This document shows positions 14,205 to 23,941 of a stretch of 64,000 nt of DNA, one piece after another (position 1 is the stretch's first letter; each line of letters starts with the position of its first letter). The position numbers and the translations under genes were made by a program. This DNA comes from Oscillospiraceae bacterium (GTDB lineage: Bacteria > Bacillota > Clostridia > Oscillospirales > Oscillospiraceae): the NCBI GenBank assembly GCA_015067995.1, contig SVLJ01000001.1:152298-216297 (forward strand), in the 5' to 3' direction. Under the pieces are notes generated by a model. The model searched no databases. It worked only from the letters and a program-made list of their open reading frames with translations, and was not told the DNA's origin.

Positions 14205-16859
14205 ATGAGAGATCCCAAGCCCTTTGGGCTCAACGACCTGCGTGAGATGTTCCTGAAGTTCTTTGAGAGCAAGGATCATCTGCGTCTTCCCAGCTTTTCC
14301 CTGATTCCCCAGAATGATGCATCCCTGCTGCTGATCAACTCTGGTATGGCTCCCATGAAGCCTTATTTTACCGGTGAGCAGAAGCCGCCCCGCAACCGCG
14401 TCTGCACCTGCCAGAAGTGCATCCGCACCGGCGATATTGAGAATATCGGTAAAACGGCTCGTCATGGCACTTACTTTGAAATGCTGGGCAACTTCTCCTT
14501 CGGCGATTATTTTAAGAAGGAAGCCATTGCATGGTCTTGGGAGTTCCTGACCAGTCCTGAGTGGGTGGGTCTGGATCCTGATCGCCTGTATCCTTCTATC
14601 TACGAGAATGACGAAGAAGCATTTGAAATCTGGAATAAGACCATGGGCATTCCAGCAGAGCGTATTTTCCGCTTCGGCAAGGGCGATAACTTCTGGGAGC
14701 ATGGTGCAGGTCCCTGCGGCCCCTGTTCCGAAATTTATTATGACCGTGGTCCTGAGTATGGCTGCGGTGAACCCGGCTGTACGGTTGGCTGCGAGTGCGA
14801 CCGCTATATCGAAGTGTGGAACAATGTGTTTTCCCAGTTCAGCAACGACGGCGAGGGCAACTACACCGAGCTGAAGCAGAAGAACATCGACACCGGCATG
14901 GGTCTGGAGCGTCTGGCCTGTGTGTGTCAGGGCGTGCCCTCCCTGTTCGATGTGGATACCGTGATGAACATCACCCGTAAGGTTTCCGAGATCACCGGCG
15001 CTCACTACGGCGAGAGCGATAAGACCGATATCTCCCTGCGTATCATTACCGACCACATCCGTTCTGCCACCATGATGATCTGCGACGGTGTTCTGCCCTC
15101 CAACGAAGGCCGCGGCTATGTGCTGCGCCGTCTGCTGCGCCGCGCTGCCCGTCATGGCAAGCTGCTGGGTGTTAACGATCCCTTCCTGTTCGAGGTTTGC
15201 GATACTGTCATCCGTGAGAACAAGAATGCTTATCCTGATCTGGTGGAGAAGCAGGGTTATATCACCAAGGTCATCCGCGTGGAGGAAGAGAACTTTGCCA
15301 AGACCATTGACGGCGGCCTGAAGATCTTCGCGGAGCTGCTGGCTGAGCACAAGGCAAAGGGCGAGAAGACCTTCTCCGGCGCAGATGCCTTCAAGCTGTA
15401 TGACACCTATGGTTTCCCCATTGACCTGACCATCGAAATGGTGGAGGACGAGGGACTCACTTTGGATCAGGACGAGTTCCGCAAGCAGATGGACGAACAG
15501 CGCAAGCGTGCCCGTAAGGCGCGTGAGGCACTGGGCGATTTGGGCTGGGCCGGCGTTGAGTTCGGCAAGGACGTTCCTGAGACTGAGTTCGTTGGCTACG
15601 ATAATACCACCTTCTCCGATGCCAAGGTCGTGGCTCTCGTGGTGGAGAACGAGCAGGCAGAAGAAATGATGAGCGGCGTGGAAGGCATCGTGGTGTTGGA
15701 TAAATCCCTCTTCTATGCCGAGATGGGCGGTCAGGTAGCCGACCACGGCGTGATTACCGCTGACGGCATGACCTTTGCTGTTACCGATGTTCAGAAGAAC
15801 AAGGGCGGCAAATATATGCATTACGGTAAGGTTACCGAGGGCGTCCTGAAGCTGGGCGATACTGTTACCGCTGCCATCGATACCAATCGCCGAAAGGCCA
15901 TCATGCGTGCGCACTCCGCAACCCATCTGCTGGACAAAGCGCTGCGTACTGTGCTGGGCGATCATGTTCATCAGGCAGGTTCTTTGGTGGAACCCGACCG
16001 CATCCGTTTTGACTTTACCCATTTCTCAGCCCTGACCACCGAGGAACTGGCGCGGGTCAGCGCCATGGTTAACGAGGCTGTGCTGGAGGGCTACGATATC
16101 GTTACCGAGGAAATGCCTATTGAGGACGCCAGGAAGAAGGGAGCCATCGCGCTGTTTGGTGAGAAGTATGGCGATACCGTTCGCGTGGTAGATATGGGCA
16201 GCGGTTACTCCGTGGAGTTCTGCGGCGGTACGCATCTGGATAACACCGCCAAAGTGGGTGTGTTCCACATTGGCAGCGAGTTCTCGGTGGCGTCCGGTGT
16301 CCGTCGTATTGAGGCCACCACCGGCAAGGTCACTCTGGATGCCATGAACCATACACAGGAGGTTCTGTTCCAGACGGCCGCTGCACTGAAGACTAAGCCT
16401 GCCGAGCTGCGGGAGAAAGCAGAAGCCATTACCGCGGAACTGAAGCAGCTGCATCAGATGGTAGAGAAGTATAAGGCCAAGGAAGCCGCCGGCGAGGCTG
16501 ACCGTATCTTGTTCGGCGCACATGAGGTGAATGGCCTGAAGGTCATCACCGCTACCATTTCCGATGCTGATGGCAACAAACTGCGTGGCATGGGCGACGG
16601 CCTGCGTGACAAGGCTGGCAACGTGGTTGCTGTTCTGGCCAGCGTTAACGGTGAGAAGATCACCTTTGTGGCTGTCTGCGGCAAGGATGCTGTTGCCAGA
16701 GGCGTAAAGGCCGGCGATATTATCAAGCATGTCACTGCCATCTGCGGTGGTAAGGGCGGCGGCAAGCCTGACAGTGCCATGGGTGGTGGCACCGATGTTC
16801 TGAAACTGGATGATGCACTGGCATCCGTGGATGACTTTGTGGCTGAAAAGACGAAATAA
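14205..16859 (+). CDS. alaS: Alanyl-tRNA synthetase
   Basis: 884-residue class II synthetase that charges tRNA-Ala. The N-terminal catalytic core has GNFSFGDYFKKEAI and the Ala-binding region, the middle domain recognises the G3-U70 acceptor, the editing domain contains AHSATHLLDKALR (HxxxH) and CGGTHLDNT, and a C-terminal C-Ala domain ends with GKGGGKPDSAMGGG. ATG 14205 follows GGAGG by nine bases. The gene is under T-box control and followed closely by a HIT-family gene. It matches the family throughout and shows no frameshift. Confidence 0.98.
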   Translation: MRDPKPFGLNDLREMFLKFFESKDHLRLPSFSLIPQNDASLLLINSGMAPMKPYFTGEQKPPRNRVCTCQKCIRTGDIENIGKTARHGTYFEMLGNFSFGDYFKKEAIAWSWEFLTSPEWVGLDPDRLYPSIYENDEEAFEIWNKTMGIPAERIFRFGKGDNFWEHGAGPCGPCSEIYYDRGPEYGCGEPGCTVGCECDRYIEVWNNVFSQFSNDGEGNYTELKQKNIDTGMGLERLACVCQGVPSLFDVDTVMNITRKVSEITGAHYGESDKTDISLRIITDHIRSATMMICDGVLPSNEGRGYVLRRLLRRAARHGKLLGVNDPFLFEVCDTVIRENKNAYPDLVEKQGYITKVIRVEEENFAKTIDGGLKIFAELLAEHKAKGEKTFSGADAFKLYDTYGFPIDLTIEMVEDEGLTLDQDEFRKQMDEQRKRARKAREALGDLGWAGVEFGKDVPETEFVGYDNTTFSDAKVVALVVENEQAEEMMSGVEGIVVLDKSLFYAEMGGQVADHGVITADGMTFAVTDVQKNKGGKYMHYGKVTEGVLKLGDTVTAAIDTNRRKAIMRAHSATHLLDKALRTVLGDHVHQAGSLVEPDRIRFDFTHFSALTTEELARVSAMVNEAVLEGYDIVTEEMPIEDARKKGAIALFGEKYGDTVRVVDMGSGYSVEFCGGTHLDNTAKVGVFHIGSEFSVASGVRRIEATTGKVTLDAMNHTQEVLFQTAAALKTKPAELREKAEAITAELKQLHQMVEKYKAKEAAGEADRILFGAHEVNGLKVITATISDADGNKLRGMGDGLRDKAGNVVAVLASVNGEKITFVAVCGKDAVARGVKAGDIIKHVTAICGGKGGGKPDSAMGGGTDVLKLDDALASVDDFVAEKTK

Positions 16860-16872
16860 GGAGAACTGTAAT

Positions 16873-17211
16873 ATGTCCGATTGTTTGTTCTGTAAGATCG
16901 CGGCAGGGGAGATTCCCTCCAATAAGGTCTATGAAGACAACCTGTGCTTTGCTTTTTATGACATTGCACCTCAGGCACCTTCGCATTTTCTGGTGATTCC
17001 CAAAGCGCACATTTCTTCTGTGGCGGCAATTGATTCCGAAAACAGCAATCTGGTTGCACATATTTTCGAGGTCATCGCTGCTGTGACGGCTTCCGAAGGA
17101 ATTGATAGCTACCGTGTCGTTTCCAACATCGGTGAGCAGGCAGGGCAGACGGTTCCGCACCTGCACTTCCATGTCCTCTCCGGCCGTGATATGACCTGGC
17201 CTCCGGGCTAA
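16873..17211 (+). CDS. HIT-family nucleotide hydrolase/transferase
   Basis: 112-residue histidine-triad protein with CLFCKIAAGEIP (metal-binding Cys pair), the ribose/phosphate-contact region and the catalytic HLHFHVLSG triad near residues 95-103. Family members hydrolyse nucleoside phosphoramidates or adenylates such as aminoacyl-AMP, which fits its place directly behind alaS (inference). The ATG at 16873 uses AAGGAGAA overlapping the alaS stop codon; a longer frame lies inside alaS and is not credible. The alaS-HIT transcript ends at the terminator at 17227. Confidence 0.93.
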   Translation: MSDCLFCKIAAGEIPSNKVYEDNLCFAFYDIAPQAPSHFLVIPKAHISSVAAIDSENSNLVAHIFEVIAAVTASEGIDSYRVVSNIGEQAGQTVPHLHFHVLSGRDMTWPPG

Positions 17212-17226
17212 ATCTGATATTCGATC

Positions 17227-17266
17227 AAGGGAGGCTTCCGTGTGCGGGAGCTTCCTTTGTCTTTTG
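17227..17266 (+). terminator. Terminator of the alaS-HIT operon
   Basis: A 14-bp stem with three G-U pairs, AAGGGAGGCTTCCG / CGGGAGCTTCCTTT, loop TGTG, then GTCTTTTG. Confidence 0.75.
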
Positions 17267-17364
17267 TGGTCTAATGGGGAATCCAGACTTGCAAAGAGAG
17301 TGGGCATTTGATAACATCAAACTGTACTCGTATGCAGAGAGAATTTCACAAAGGACGGCAATTC

Positions 17365-19617
17365 ATGAGAGTTCTTGCGACGGCTGCGTTTTCCTTTTCA
17401 GCAGGTATCTTTCTGGCACAGTATCTGCTGCCGCATGCATGGCAGCTGCCGCTGTGCCTTTGCTGCATTCTCCTCGGCGCTGCTGCGTTTCTCATCAAGG
17501 GAAATGTCAGGCATAGAATACTGTTGATCACCGGAGGCACCGCACTGGCAATGCTGTATAACTGGGGATATGTGCTTACCGTGCAGATGCCCGCAGAGAA
17601 ACTGGCAGGTGCAGAGTATCCTCATCTGACAATGACGCTGACGGATTATGCAGTTCCTACGGATTATGGCGCGAAGGTAACTGTGCGCCCCGAGATCGAA
17701 GGTCTTCGCGGCGTGAAAGCTGTTTATTACGGTGATACTGCGTTGCTGGATATGTCTCCGGGCAGTGTTGTTACTGATGATGTACAGCTTAACAGCGCTG
17801 CCAGAATTCGAGATGACGATATTACGACTTTTACTTCTAAGGGTGTGTTTCTTCTGGCATACGGCAGGGGAGAGCCTGTGTATGATTCCGTCGGTACGGA
17901 TTCCCTTCGCTGGCTGCCGCAGCGGACTGCCCGAATGCTGCAGGATCGGATTGCAGAGATATTTTCCGGAGATACAGCCGGATTCCTTTCGGCGATTCTC
18001 ACGGGAGATAAATCCGGTATCTCCGAAGAAGCCGCAGTGACATTGTCGGAAGCGAGCCTCTACCATATTCTGGCCGTTTCCGGTATGCACTGCGCCTATC
18101 TCCTTGGAATGGTAACGATGTTTGTAGGCGGCCATCGTCGCCGCTTACAGGCACTGATTGCTATCCCCGTGCTGCTGTTCTATATGTTTCTGACGGGGTG
18201 TTCGCCGTCGGTCGTGCGAGCTTGCGTTATGATCCTGTTTGTGCTTATCGCATCGTTGTTTCGCAGGGAAAACGATATGCCCACCTCCATGTCTGCTGCG
18301 CTGGCGCTGATCTTGTTTCCAAATCCGTTTGCCGCCGCATCCATCAGTCTGCAGCTGAGCTTTGCCGCCATTGGCGGTATCATTTGGGCGGCGCCTGCCA
18401 TTCAGAAGCTGTTTCCGCAGCAAAAGGGTCGGCGTGTGCTGAAATTTCTCTTGTTCAGTGTGACGGTTTCCCTGGGCGTGACGATATGCACAGCGCCTTT
18501 GAGCGCTTACTATTTCAACAGCCTTTCTCTGATTGCGCCGCTGTCCAATCTGTTGTGTCTTTGGGCGGCTGGTATCGTATTTACTTGCGGTCTGCTGGTG
18601 GTGCTGCTTAGCTTGATCTGGATGCCGCTGGGGATGCTTTTGGGTTTTGTGCCCAAGGTTCTCATATGGTATCTTCTTCGGATGGCTGAATTGCTGGCTT
18701 CTGTTCCGTACCATGCGGTATATTTTTCCAATCCGTATCTGAAATACTGGCTGCTGTTTGCTTACGGTCTGTTTCTGCTTTGCTGGCTGCTGAGACCCAA
18801 AGCCGTCCGTAAATATGCCGTTGCGGGTGTGCTGTGTGCCGCGTCTCTGGCAGTTACCGTTTGGCTGGGAAGCATTCGCTATACCTACGGATCACTGAAT
18901 ATTACCATGCTGGATGTGGGACAGGGGGCGTCTATCATCGTTTCCTCCGAAGATTCATTCGGACTGATCGACTGCGGCAGCAGAAACAGTTGGTACAGCG
19001 CCGGGCAGATCGCTGCAGACGCTCTGATCAGCATGGGGTGTCGTCAGTTGGACTATCTCATGCTGACCCATTATGATTCTGATCATATTTCCGGTATTCG
19101 GGAGTTGATGACAAGACTTCCTGTCAGGAGGATGATGCTGCCCGACAGCATGGATGACAGCGGCCTCCGACAAGTGGTGGAAAGTCTCGCAGAGCTTCAT
19201 CGCGTTCCTGTTACATACGTCACTTCCAAAGTGCAGTATCCTCTCGGGGAAGCAATAGTGACAGTGTATCCTCCGGTGGGAAAGGAAGGGGATAACCAGC
19301 TGGGGTTGACCTATCTCTGCACTGCAGGCGATTATGATCTGCTTGTAACCGGTGATATGGACACAGCCACGGAAAAGCTTCTTCTGAAAAACTGGCAGCT
19401 GCCTGACATCGAAGCGCTTGCCGTGGGTCATCACGGTTCCGCATCCTCTACATCTGCCGAGCTGCTGAAAGCGCTTCGCCCCGAAATGGCGCTGATCAGT
19501 GTTGGTGACAATTCTTACGGTCATCCGGCCAACCAGACACTTCGGCGCCTGTTGGTCTCCGGCGCGGAGATTTTCCGCACGGACCTGCAGGGCGACATTC
19601 ATATCACAGTAAACTGA
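17365..19617 (+). CDS. comEC: ComEC/Rec2 DNA-uptake channel protein
   Basis: 750-residue membrane protein: N-terminal membrane segments and a soluble OB-like part (DUF4131 region), the Competence domain (AVSGMHCAYLLGM near 232, many membrane segments to about 500), then a metallo-beta-lactamase-like domain with DVGQGASI, LTHYDSDHISG and VGHHGSASST. In competent bacteria ComEC passes single-stranded DNA through the membrane, with the C-terminal domain as a likely nuclease. No comEA/comEB lies beside it. Start 17365 is chosen because AAAGGA lies nine bases upstream and a signal-anchor helix follows at once. Translation into holA is nearly continuous (10 bases apart). Confidence 0.93.
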   Translation: MRVLATAAFSFSAGIFLAQYLLPHAWQLPLCLCCILLGAAAFLIKGNVRHRILLITGGTALAMLYNWGYVLTVQMPAEKLAGAEYPHLTMTLTDYAVPTDYGAKVTVRPEIEGLRGVKAVYYGDTALLDMSPGSVVTDDVQLNSAARIRDDDITTFTSKGVFLLAYGRGEPVYDSVGTDSLRWLPQRTARMLQDRIAEIFSGDTAGFLSAILTGDKSGISEEAAVTLSEASLYHILAVSGMHCAYLLGMVTMFVGGHRRRLQALIAIPVLLFYMFLTGCSPSVVRACVMILFVLIASLFRRENDMPTSMSAALALILFPNPFAAASISLQLSFAAIGGIIWAAPAIQKLFPQQKGRRVLKFLLFSVTVSLGVTICTAPLSAYYFNSLSLIAPLSNLLCLWAAGIVFTCGLLVVLLSLIWMPLGMLLGFVPKVLIWYLLRMAELLASVPYHAVYFSNPYLKYWLLFAYGLFLLCWLLRPKAVRKYAVAGVLCAASLAVTVWLGSIRYTYGSLNITMLDVGQGASIIVSSEDSFGLIDCGSRNSWYSAGQIAADALISMGCRQLDYLMLTHYDSDHISGIRELMTRLPVRRMMLPDSMDDSGLRQVVESLAELHRVPVTYVTSKVQYPLGEAIVTVYPPVGKEGDNQLGLTYLCTAGDYDLLVTGDMDTATEKLLLKNWQLPDIEALAVGHHGSASSTSAELLKALRPEMALISVGDNSYGHPANQTLRRLLVSGAEIFRTDLQGDIHITVN

Positions 19618-19627
19618 GGGGTTTCTT

Positions 19628-20680
19628 ATGGCGATTGCAAAGAAAACAACTAAATCAGATGCATTCCAGACCTTCAAGGCAGACCTGACGGAGGGTAGCG
19701 TCGCCAACGCATATATCTTTTATGGTGAGGAGAGCTACCTCCGGGAATTCTATTTGGGCGAGCTGCGTAAACGACTGGTTCCTGCCGGATTTGAAGAATT
19801 CAACTATCACACTGCGGAGGGAAAGAACCTCACTATACAGGCACTGGCGGAAATGGCAGAAGCCATGCCTATGCTATCTGAACGTACGCTGATCCAGGTG
19901 ACGGATCTGGATATCTTCAAGCTCAACGAGGAGCAGCGCGAAAGACTGATCGCTCTGCTGGAGGATCTGCCGCCATATTGCTGCATTGTCTTTGTTTACG
20001 ATGCATTGGAGTACAAGCAGAACCGCACCATGAAAAAGCTGTGCACAGCTCTGAATACCTATGTGCAGGCAGTAGAGTTCCGTCAGGCGGATAACAGCGA
20101 TCTTGTGCCATGGATTATGCGCCGTTTCAAAGCTCTGGATAAACAGATCGACCGCCAGACAGCGGAGTATCTTATTTTCCTGTGCGGCAGTCTGATGACT
20201 GGTCTGATTCCGGAGATCACCAAAATCGGCACTTATGCAAAGGGTAAGGTTATCACGCAGAAGGACATCGACGCAGTGGCTTCACCGATCCTTGCCGCCG
20301 AGGTTTTTAAGCTGACGGATGCCGTTTTGAAGAATGATTACAACGAGGCGGCCAGTTTGCTGGGTGATCTTTTGAAAATGCAGGAGGAACCGCTGCTGAT
20401 CAATGCAGCGCTGGGCGGTCAGCTGCGCCGTATTTATACGGCCCGTCTGGCCATTGACAGTGGTAAAGACAAGTACTGGCTGATGGATCTGTGGGGCATG
20501 AAGTCCGATTATCCGGTAAAGCTTTGGCTGAGTGCCGCTAAACGTACCAGCCGAGAGTGGTGCTCGGATGCTGTAAAGCAGTGTCAGACGCTGGATCGCA
20601 GACTGAAAAGTGAGCGCGGAGTCAATGGTGAGGATGAGCTGAAGCAGCTTCTGGTTCGGCTGGGAGTAAAAAAAGCATGA
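19628..20680 (+). CDS. holA: DNA polymerase III subunit delta
   Basis: 350-residue clamp-loader delta subunit, which opens the beta sliding clamp. The family N-terminus NAYIFYGEESYLREFYLGEL is followed by the beta-wrench-containing domain I, the linker WIMRRFKALDKQIDRQTAEYL (quoted in part) and a C-terminal collar domain. Placement downstream of comEC is the classical Bacillota order (comEC-holA). It overlaps the next gene by four bases (ATGA), so the two are coupled. Confidence 0.93.
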   Translation: MAIAKKTTKSDAFQTFKADLTEGSVANAYIFYGEESYLREFYLGELRKRLVPAGFEEFNYHTAEGKNLTIQALAEMAEAMPMLSERTLIQVTDLDIFKLNEEQRERLIALLEDLPPYCCIVFVYDALEYKQNRTMKKLCTALNTYVQAVEFRQADNSDLVPWIMRRFKALDKQIDRQTAEYLIFLCGSLMTGLIPEITKIGTYAKGKVITQKDIDAVASPILAAEVFKLTDAVLKNDYNEAASLLGDLLKMQEEPLLINAALGGQLRRIYTARLAIDSGKDKYWLMDLWGMKSDYPVKLWLSAAKRTSREWCSDAVKQCQTLDRRLKSERGVNGEDELKQLLVRLGVKKA

Positions 20681-21285
20681 GAAAACTTCGGGAAGTCATC
20701 GTCGTTGAGGGACGATATGACAAAAATACCCTCTCGCAGGTGGTAGACGCCGTTATTGTAACGGTCAACGGGTTCTCCGTATTTAAGGACAAGGAAACGC
20801 TGGCTCTGCTGCGCCGCCTGGGGCGGGAACGCGGTCTGATTGTGCTGACAGACAGCGACGGTGCAGGCTTTGTGATCCGCAACCATCTGCGCAGCGTCCT
20901 TCCCAAGGAACAGGTCAAGCATGCCTATATTCCGGATATTTACGGCAAGGAACGTCGGAAACGTACGGCAGGCAAAGAAGGGAAGCTGGGCGTGGAAGGC
21001 ATGAAGCCGGAAGTTTTGATTTCTGCTTTGGAAAAGGCGGGAGCAACCTTTGAGGATACTGGCGGGGTGCGGTGTAAACCGCGGCAGCCGGTGACCAAGG
21101 CAGATCTGTTCGCGTTGGGTTTATCCGGCGGTGCGGACTCTGCGGCGCGGAGAAGCGGGCTGTTGAAGCATCTGGAGCTGCCTGAGCATATGACGGCCAA
21201 TGCACTGCTGGAAACCATCAACGTCTTGTATGATCGAAAGGAGTTTTTGGAGCTGGCTGCTGCGTTAACGGAACACCGGATTTGA
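20677..21285 (+). CDS. rnmV: Ribonuclease M5 (5S rRNA maturation)
   Basis: 202-residue Toprim nuclease that trims 5S rRNA precursor. Toprim motifs: VVEGRYDK with the catalytic Glu near residue 10, and LTDSDGAG with the Asp-x-Asp pair near residue 54. The C-terminal part holds the family's second domain (KADLFALGLSGG). The start codon overlaps the holA stop. Bacillus places rnmV next to ksgA; here it follows holA, and ksgA is not in the window. Confidence 0.9.
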   Translation: MRKLREVIVVEGRYDKNTLSQVVDAVIVTVNGFSVFKDKETLALLRRLGRERGLIVLTDSDGAGFVIRNHLRSVLPKEQVKHAYIPDIYGKERRKRTAGKEGKLGVEGMKPEVLISALEKAGATFEDTGGVRCKPRQPVTKADLFALGLSGGADSAARRSGLLKHLELPEHMTANALLETINVLYDRKEFLELAAALTEHRI

Positions 21286-21313
21286 TTTTTGTTCTGTATG
21301 CGATTCTTTAATA

Positions 21314-21342
21314 TTGCAATTCATCGGCGATTTTTGTATAAT
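21314..21342 (+). promoter_or_regulatory. Promoter of glnS
   Basis: TTGCAA (21314-21319), 17 bases, TATAAT (21337-21342), 40 bases before the start codon. Confidence 0.82.
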
Positions 21343-21382
21343 AGATTGACTTTTGTATACCAAACGGAAGGAATGAACATGT

Positions 21383-23080
21383 ATGGCAGATGAAATCAAG
21401 ACCATGGAGAACGAAGCGGCGGAGGGCCGAAACTTTATCCATGCCTTTATTGATGAAGATATTGCAGCTGGCGGTCAGTACGAGGGCATGACTGTCCACA
21501 CCCGTTTCCCGCCGGAGCCCAACGGATACCTTCACATTGGACACTGCAAGGCTCTGATTATTGACTTCGGTACTGCAGAGAAATACGGCGGACTGTGCAA
21601 TCTGCGTATGGACGATACCAACCCCACCAAGGAAGACGTTGAGTTTGTAGAGGCCATCAAGGAAGACATTCACTGGCTGGGCTTCGACTGGGGTGACCGC
21701 TTCTACTACGGTTCTGACTATTTTGAGAAGGACTATGAGTATGCCGTTGAACTCATTAAGAAGGGGCTGGCTTATGTCTGTGAGCTGACTCCAGAGCAGT
21801 TCAAGGAGTATCGCGGAGATTTGAACACCCCTGCCGTATCTCCCTATCGTGATCGTCCCGTGGAGGAGAGCCTGGATCTGTTTGCACGGATGCGCGCCGG
21901 CGAGTTTGAGGACAACAAGTATACCCTGAGAGCGAAGATAGATCTGGCATCCGGAAACTTCAATATGCGCGATCCCGTCATCTATCGCATTCGCCATGCG
22001 CATCATCACCGTCAGGGTGACAAGTGGTGCATCTATCCCATGTATGACTTTGCGCATCCCATTCAGGATGCGCTGGAGGGGATTACCCATTCTCTGTGCT
22101 CGTTGGAGTTTGAGAATCATCGTCCTCTGTACAACTGGGTGGTGGAGAATGTTTCTGTTCCCCATACGCCTCGCCAGATCGAGTTTGCCAGACTGGGCAT
22201 CGACCACACGGTTCTGTCCAAGCGCAAGCTGAGAAATCTGGTGGAGAACGGCTACGTTTCCGGCTGGGATGATCCTCGTATGCCCACCCTGTGCGGTCTG
22301 CGCCGTCGTGGCTACACGCCCAAAGCCATCCGCAATTTCTGCGATCGTGTTGGCGTGGCGAAGTCTCCCAATACCATCCCCTATGCGTTTTTGGAGTTCT
22401 GCCTGCGTGAGGATCTGAACGAGACCGCGCAGCGTGTTATGGCAGTTCTGAAGCCTGTTAAGCTGACCATCACCAATTATCCCGAGGGTCAGTCTGAAAC
22501 GATGGTGGTAGAAAACAATCCCAACCGTCCTGAGGACGGAACCCGTGAGGTTACCTTCTCCCGGAACCTGTGGATTGAAAGTGATGATTTCCTGGCACAG
22601 CCCATCCCCAAGTATAAGCGCCTGTATCCCGATGGTCCCGAGTGCCGTCTGAAAGGTGCATATCTCATCAAGTGCACCGGCTGTGTCACTGACGAGGATG
22701 GCAATGTTGTGGAAGTTCTGGCCACTTACGATCCCGGATCCAGAGGCGGTGATCCCGCTGACGGCCGCAAGGTGAAGGGCGCTACCATCCACTGGGTGGA
22801 CGCAGCCACAGCTGTTGATGCAGAGGTTCGACTGTACGACAATCTGTTTGAAGATGCCGATCCTGATGCTGCCGGCAAGGATTATCTGGCCTGCCTGAAC
22901 CCCAACAGTCTGGAAGTGCTCAAGAATTGTAAGGTGGAGGCATCCCTGCAGGATGCGGCGGTGACCACCGGTTTCCAGTTCATGCGTCTTGGCTACTTCT
23001 GTCTGGACAGCAAGGACTCCAAGCCCGGTAATCTTGTGTTCAACCGCAGTGTTTCCCTGAAGGATAGCTTCAAGAAATAA
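21383..23080 (+). CDS. glnS: Glutaminyl-tRNA synthetase
   Basis: 565-residue class I synthetase that charges tRNA-Gln directly. Class I signatures are present: HIGHCKAL near residue 52 in PPEPNGYLHIGHCKAL, VLSKRKLRNL as KMSKS near 278, and the GlnRS catalytic-core segment NLRMDDTNP. The C-terminal half is the beta-barrel anticodon-binding domain. Length and motifs fit GlnRS, not GluRS. Many Bacillota lack this enzyme and use Glu-tRNA-Gln amidotransferase, so its presence is informative. ATG 21383 has AAGGAA nine bases upstream; an ATG four bases earlier is out of frame. It has its own promoter and terminator. Confidence 0.96.
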   Translation: MADEIKTMENEAAEGRNFIHAFIDEDIAAGGQYEGMTVHTRFPPEPNGYLHIGHCKALIIDFGTAEKYGGLCNLRMDDTNPTKEDVEFVEAIKEDIHWLGFDWGDRFYYGSDYFEKDYEYAVELIKKGLAYVCELTPEQFKEYRGDLNTPAVSPYRDRPVEESLDLFARMRAGEFEDNKYTLRAKIDLASGNFNMRDPVIYRIRHAHHHRQGDKWCIYPMYDFAHPIQDALEGITHSLCSLEFENHRPLYNWVVENVSVPHTPRQIEFARLGIDHTVLSKRKLRNLVENGYVSGWDDPRMPTLCGLRRRGYTPKAIRNFCDRVGVAKSPNTIPYAFLEFCLREDLNETAQRVMAVLKPVKLTITNYPEGQSETMVVENNPNRPEDGTREVTFSRNLWIESDDFLAQPIPKYKRLYPDGPECRLKGAYLIKCTGCVTDEDGNVVEVLATYDPGSRGGDPADGRKVKGATIHWVDAATAVDAEVRLYDNLFEDADPDAAGKDYLACLNPNSLEVLKNCKVEASLQDAAVTTGFQFMRLGYFCLDSKDSKPGNLVFNRSVSLKDSFKK

Positions 23081-23086
23081 TGATTT

Positions 23087-23121
23087 GACCCGCTGATTCG
23101 TAATCAGCGGGTCGTTTTTTT
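23087..23121 (+). terminator. Terminator of glnS
   Basis: A 12-bp perfect stem GACCCGCTGATT / AATCAGCGGGTC, loop CGT, then GTTTTTTT. It may also serve the converging sigG. Confidence 0.93.
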
Positions 23122-23135
23122 GCCTGCGGAAGAAG

Positions 23136-23906
23136 TTACAGGTTTTTACGAATGGTGTTGATAGCGCCCTTTTCCAGGCGGGACACCTGCGCCTGAGAGA
23201 TTCCCACTTCTGCTGAGACCTCCATTTGGGTTTTCCCTTCATAAAAACGCAGGGAAAGGATGCGTTTTTCACGATCACTGAGGCGGCGTACAGCCTCCTT
23301 CAAAGCGATACGGTCGATCCAGTGCTCATCGGTGTTGCGGGTATCCCTTACCTGATCCATCACGCAGACGGTGTCACCGCTGTCTGCATATACGGGATCA
23401 AAAAGGGAAACGGGATCCACAATGGCATCCATGGCAAACACCACTTCTTCTCGTGGAATATCCAATTCCTTTGCGATCTGCTCTACCGTGGGCTCGCGCT
23501 GGTTTTCCGCCAGAAAGCGCTCGCGCACCTGCAGCACCTTATAGGCAGTGTCCCGCATGCTTCTGGATACGCGAATGGCGCTGTTGTCCCGCAGGTATCG
23601 GCGAATCTCGCCGATAATCATCGGGACGCCGTAGGTGGAAAAACGCACCGGCTGCGTAATATCAAAATTATCAATGGCTTTGATCAGGCCCACGCAGCCT
23701 ACCTGAAAGAGATCGTCCGCATTTTCTCCGCGACCGGCAAATTTCTGGATCACAGACAATACCAGACGAAGATTTCCTTCAATCAGCATGCGTCTGGCCT
23801 CCTGATCTCCGCTTTTGGTACGACTGAGCAGTTCCATGGTCTCTTCGTTTTTCAGAACTTTCAGTTTTGCGGTATTGACGCCGCAGATCTCGACTTTTCC
23901 CTGCAA
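23136..23906 (-). CDS. sigG: RNA polymerase sporulation sigma factor SigG
   Basis: 256-residue late forespore sigma factor. The N-terminus GKVEICGVNTAKLKVLKNEE is the sigma-G hallmark. Region 2 (NLRLVLSVIQKFAGRGENAD; DDLFQVGCVGLIKAIDNFD), region 3, and region 4 with the helix-turn-helix MEVSAEVGISQAQVSRLEKG follow. A TTG start at 23906 is chosen because GGGAGG lies eight bases upstream (23915-23920) and the length then matches the roughly 260 residues of the family; the frame is open 37 codons further, across the promoter. It is not next to spoIIGA-sigE as in Bacillus but divergent from ymxH. A sigma-G-like promoter precedes it, suggesting autoregulation. Confidence 0.93.
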   Translation of the reverse strand: MQGKVEICGVNTAKLKVLKNEETMELLSRTKSGDQEARRMLIEGNLRLVLSVIQKFAGRGENADDLFQVGCVGLIKAIDNFDITQPVRFSTYGVPMIIGEIRRYLRDNSAIRVSRSMRDTAYKVLQVRERFLAENQREPTVEQIAKELDIPREEVVFAMDAIVDPVSLFDPVYADSGDTVCVMDQVRDTRNTDEHWIDRIALKEAVRRLSDREKRILSLRFYEGKTQMEVSAEVGISQAQVSRLEKGAINTIRKNL

Positions 23907-23941
23907 AATGACCGCCTCCCGCCTTGTAATTTCTCTTGACT

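Noticed and set aside
14112..16022. 636-residue open frame antisense to alaS
   Set aside because: Shadow frame with no start signal and no family resemblance; it also runs through the T-box terminator.
21308..23278. 656-residue open frame antisense to glnS, extending into sigG
   Set aside because: Explained by third-position bias of glnS; no ribosome site.
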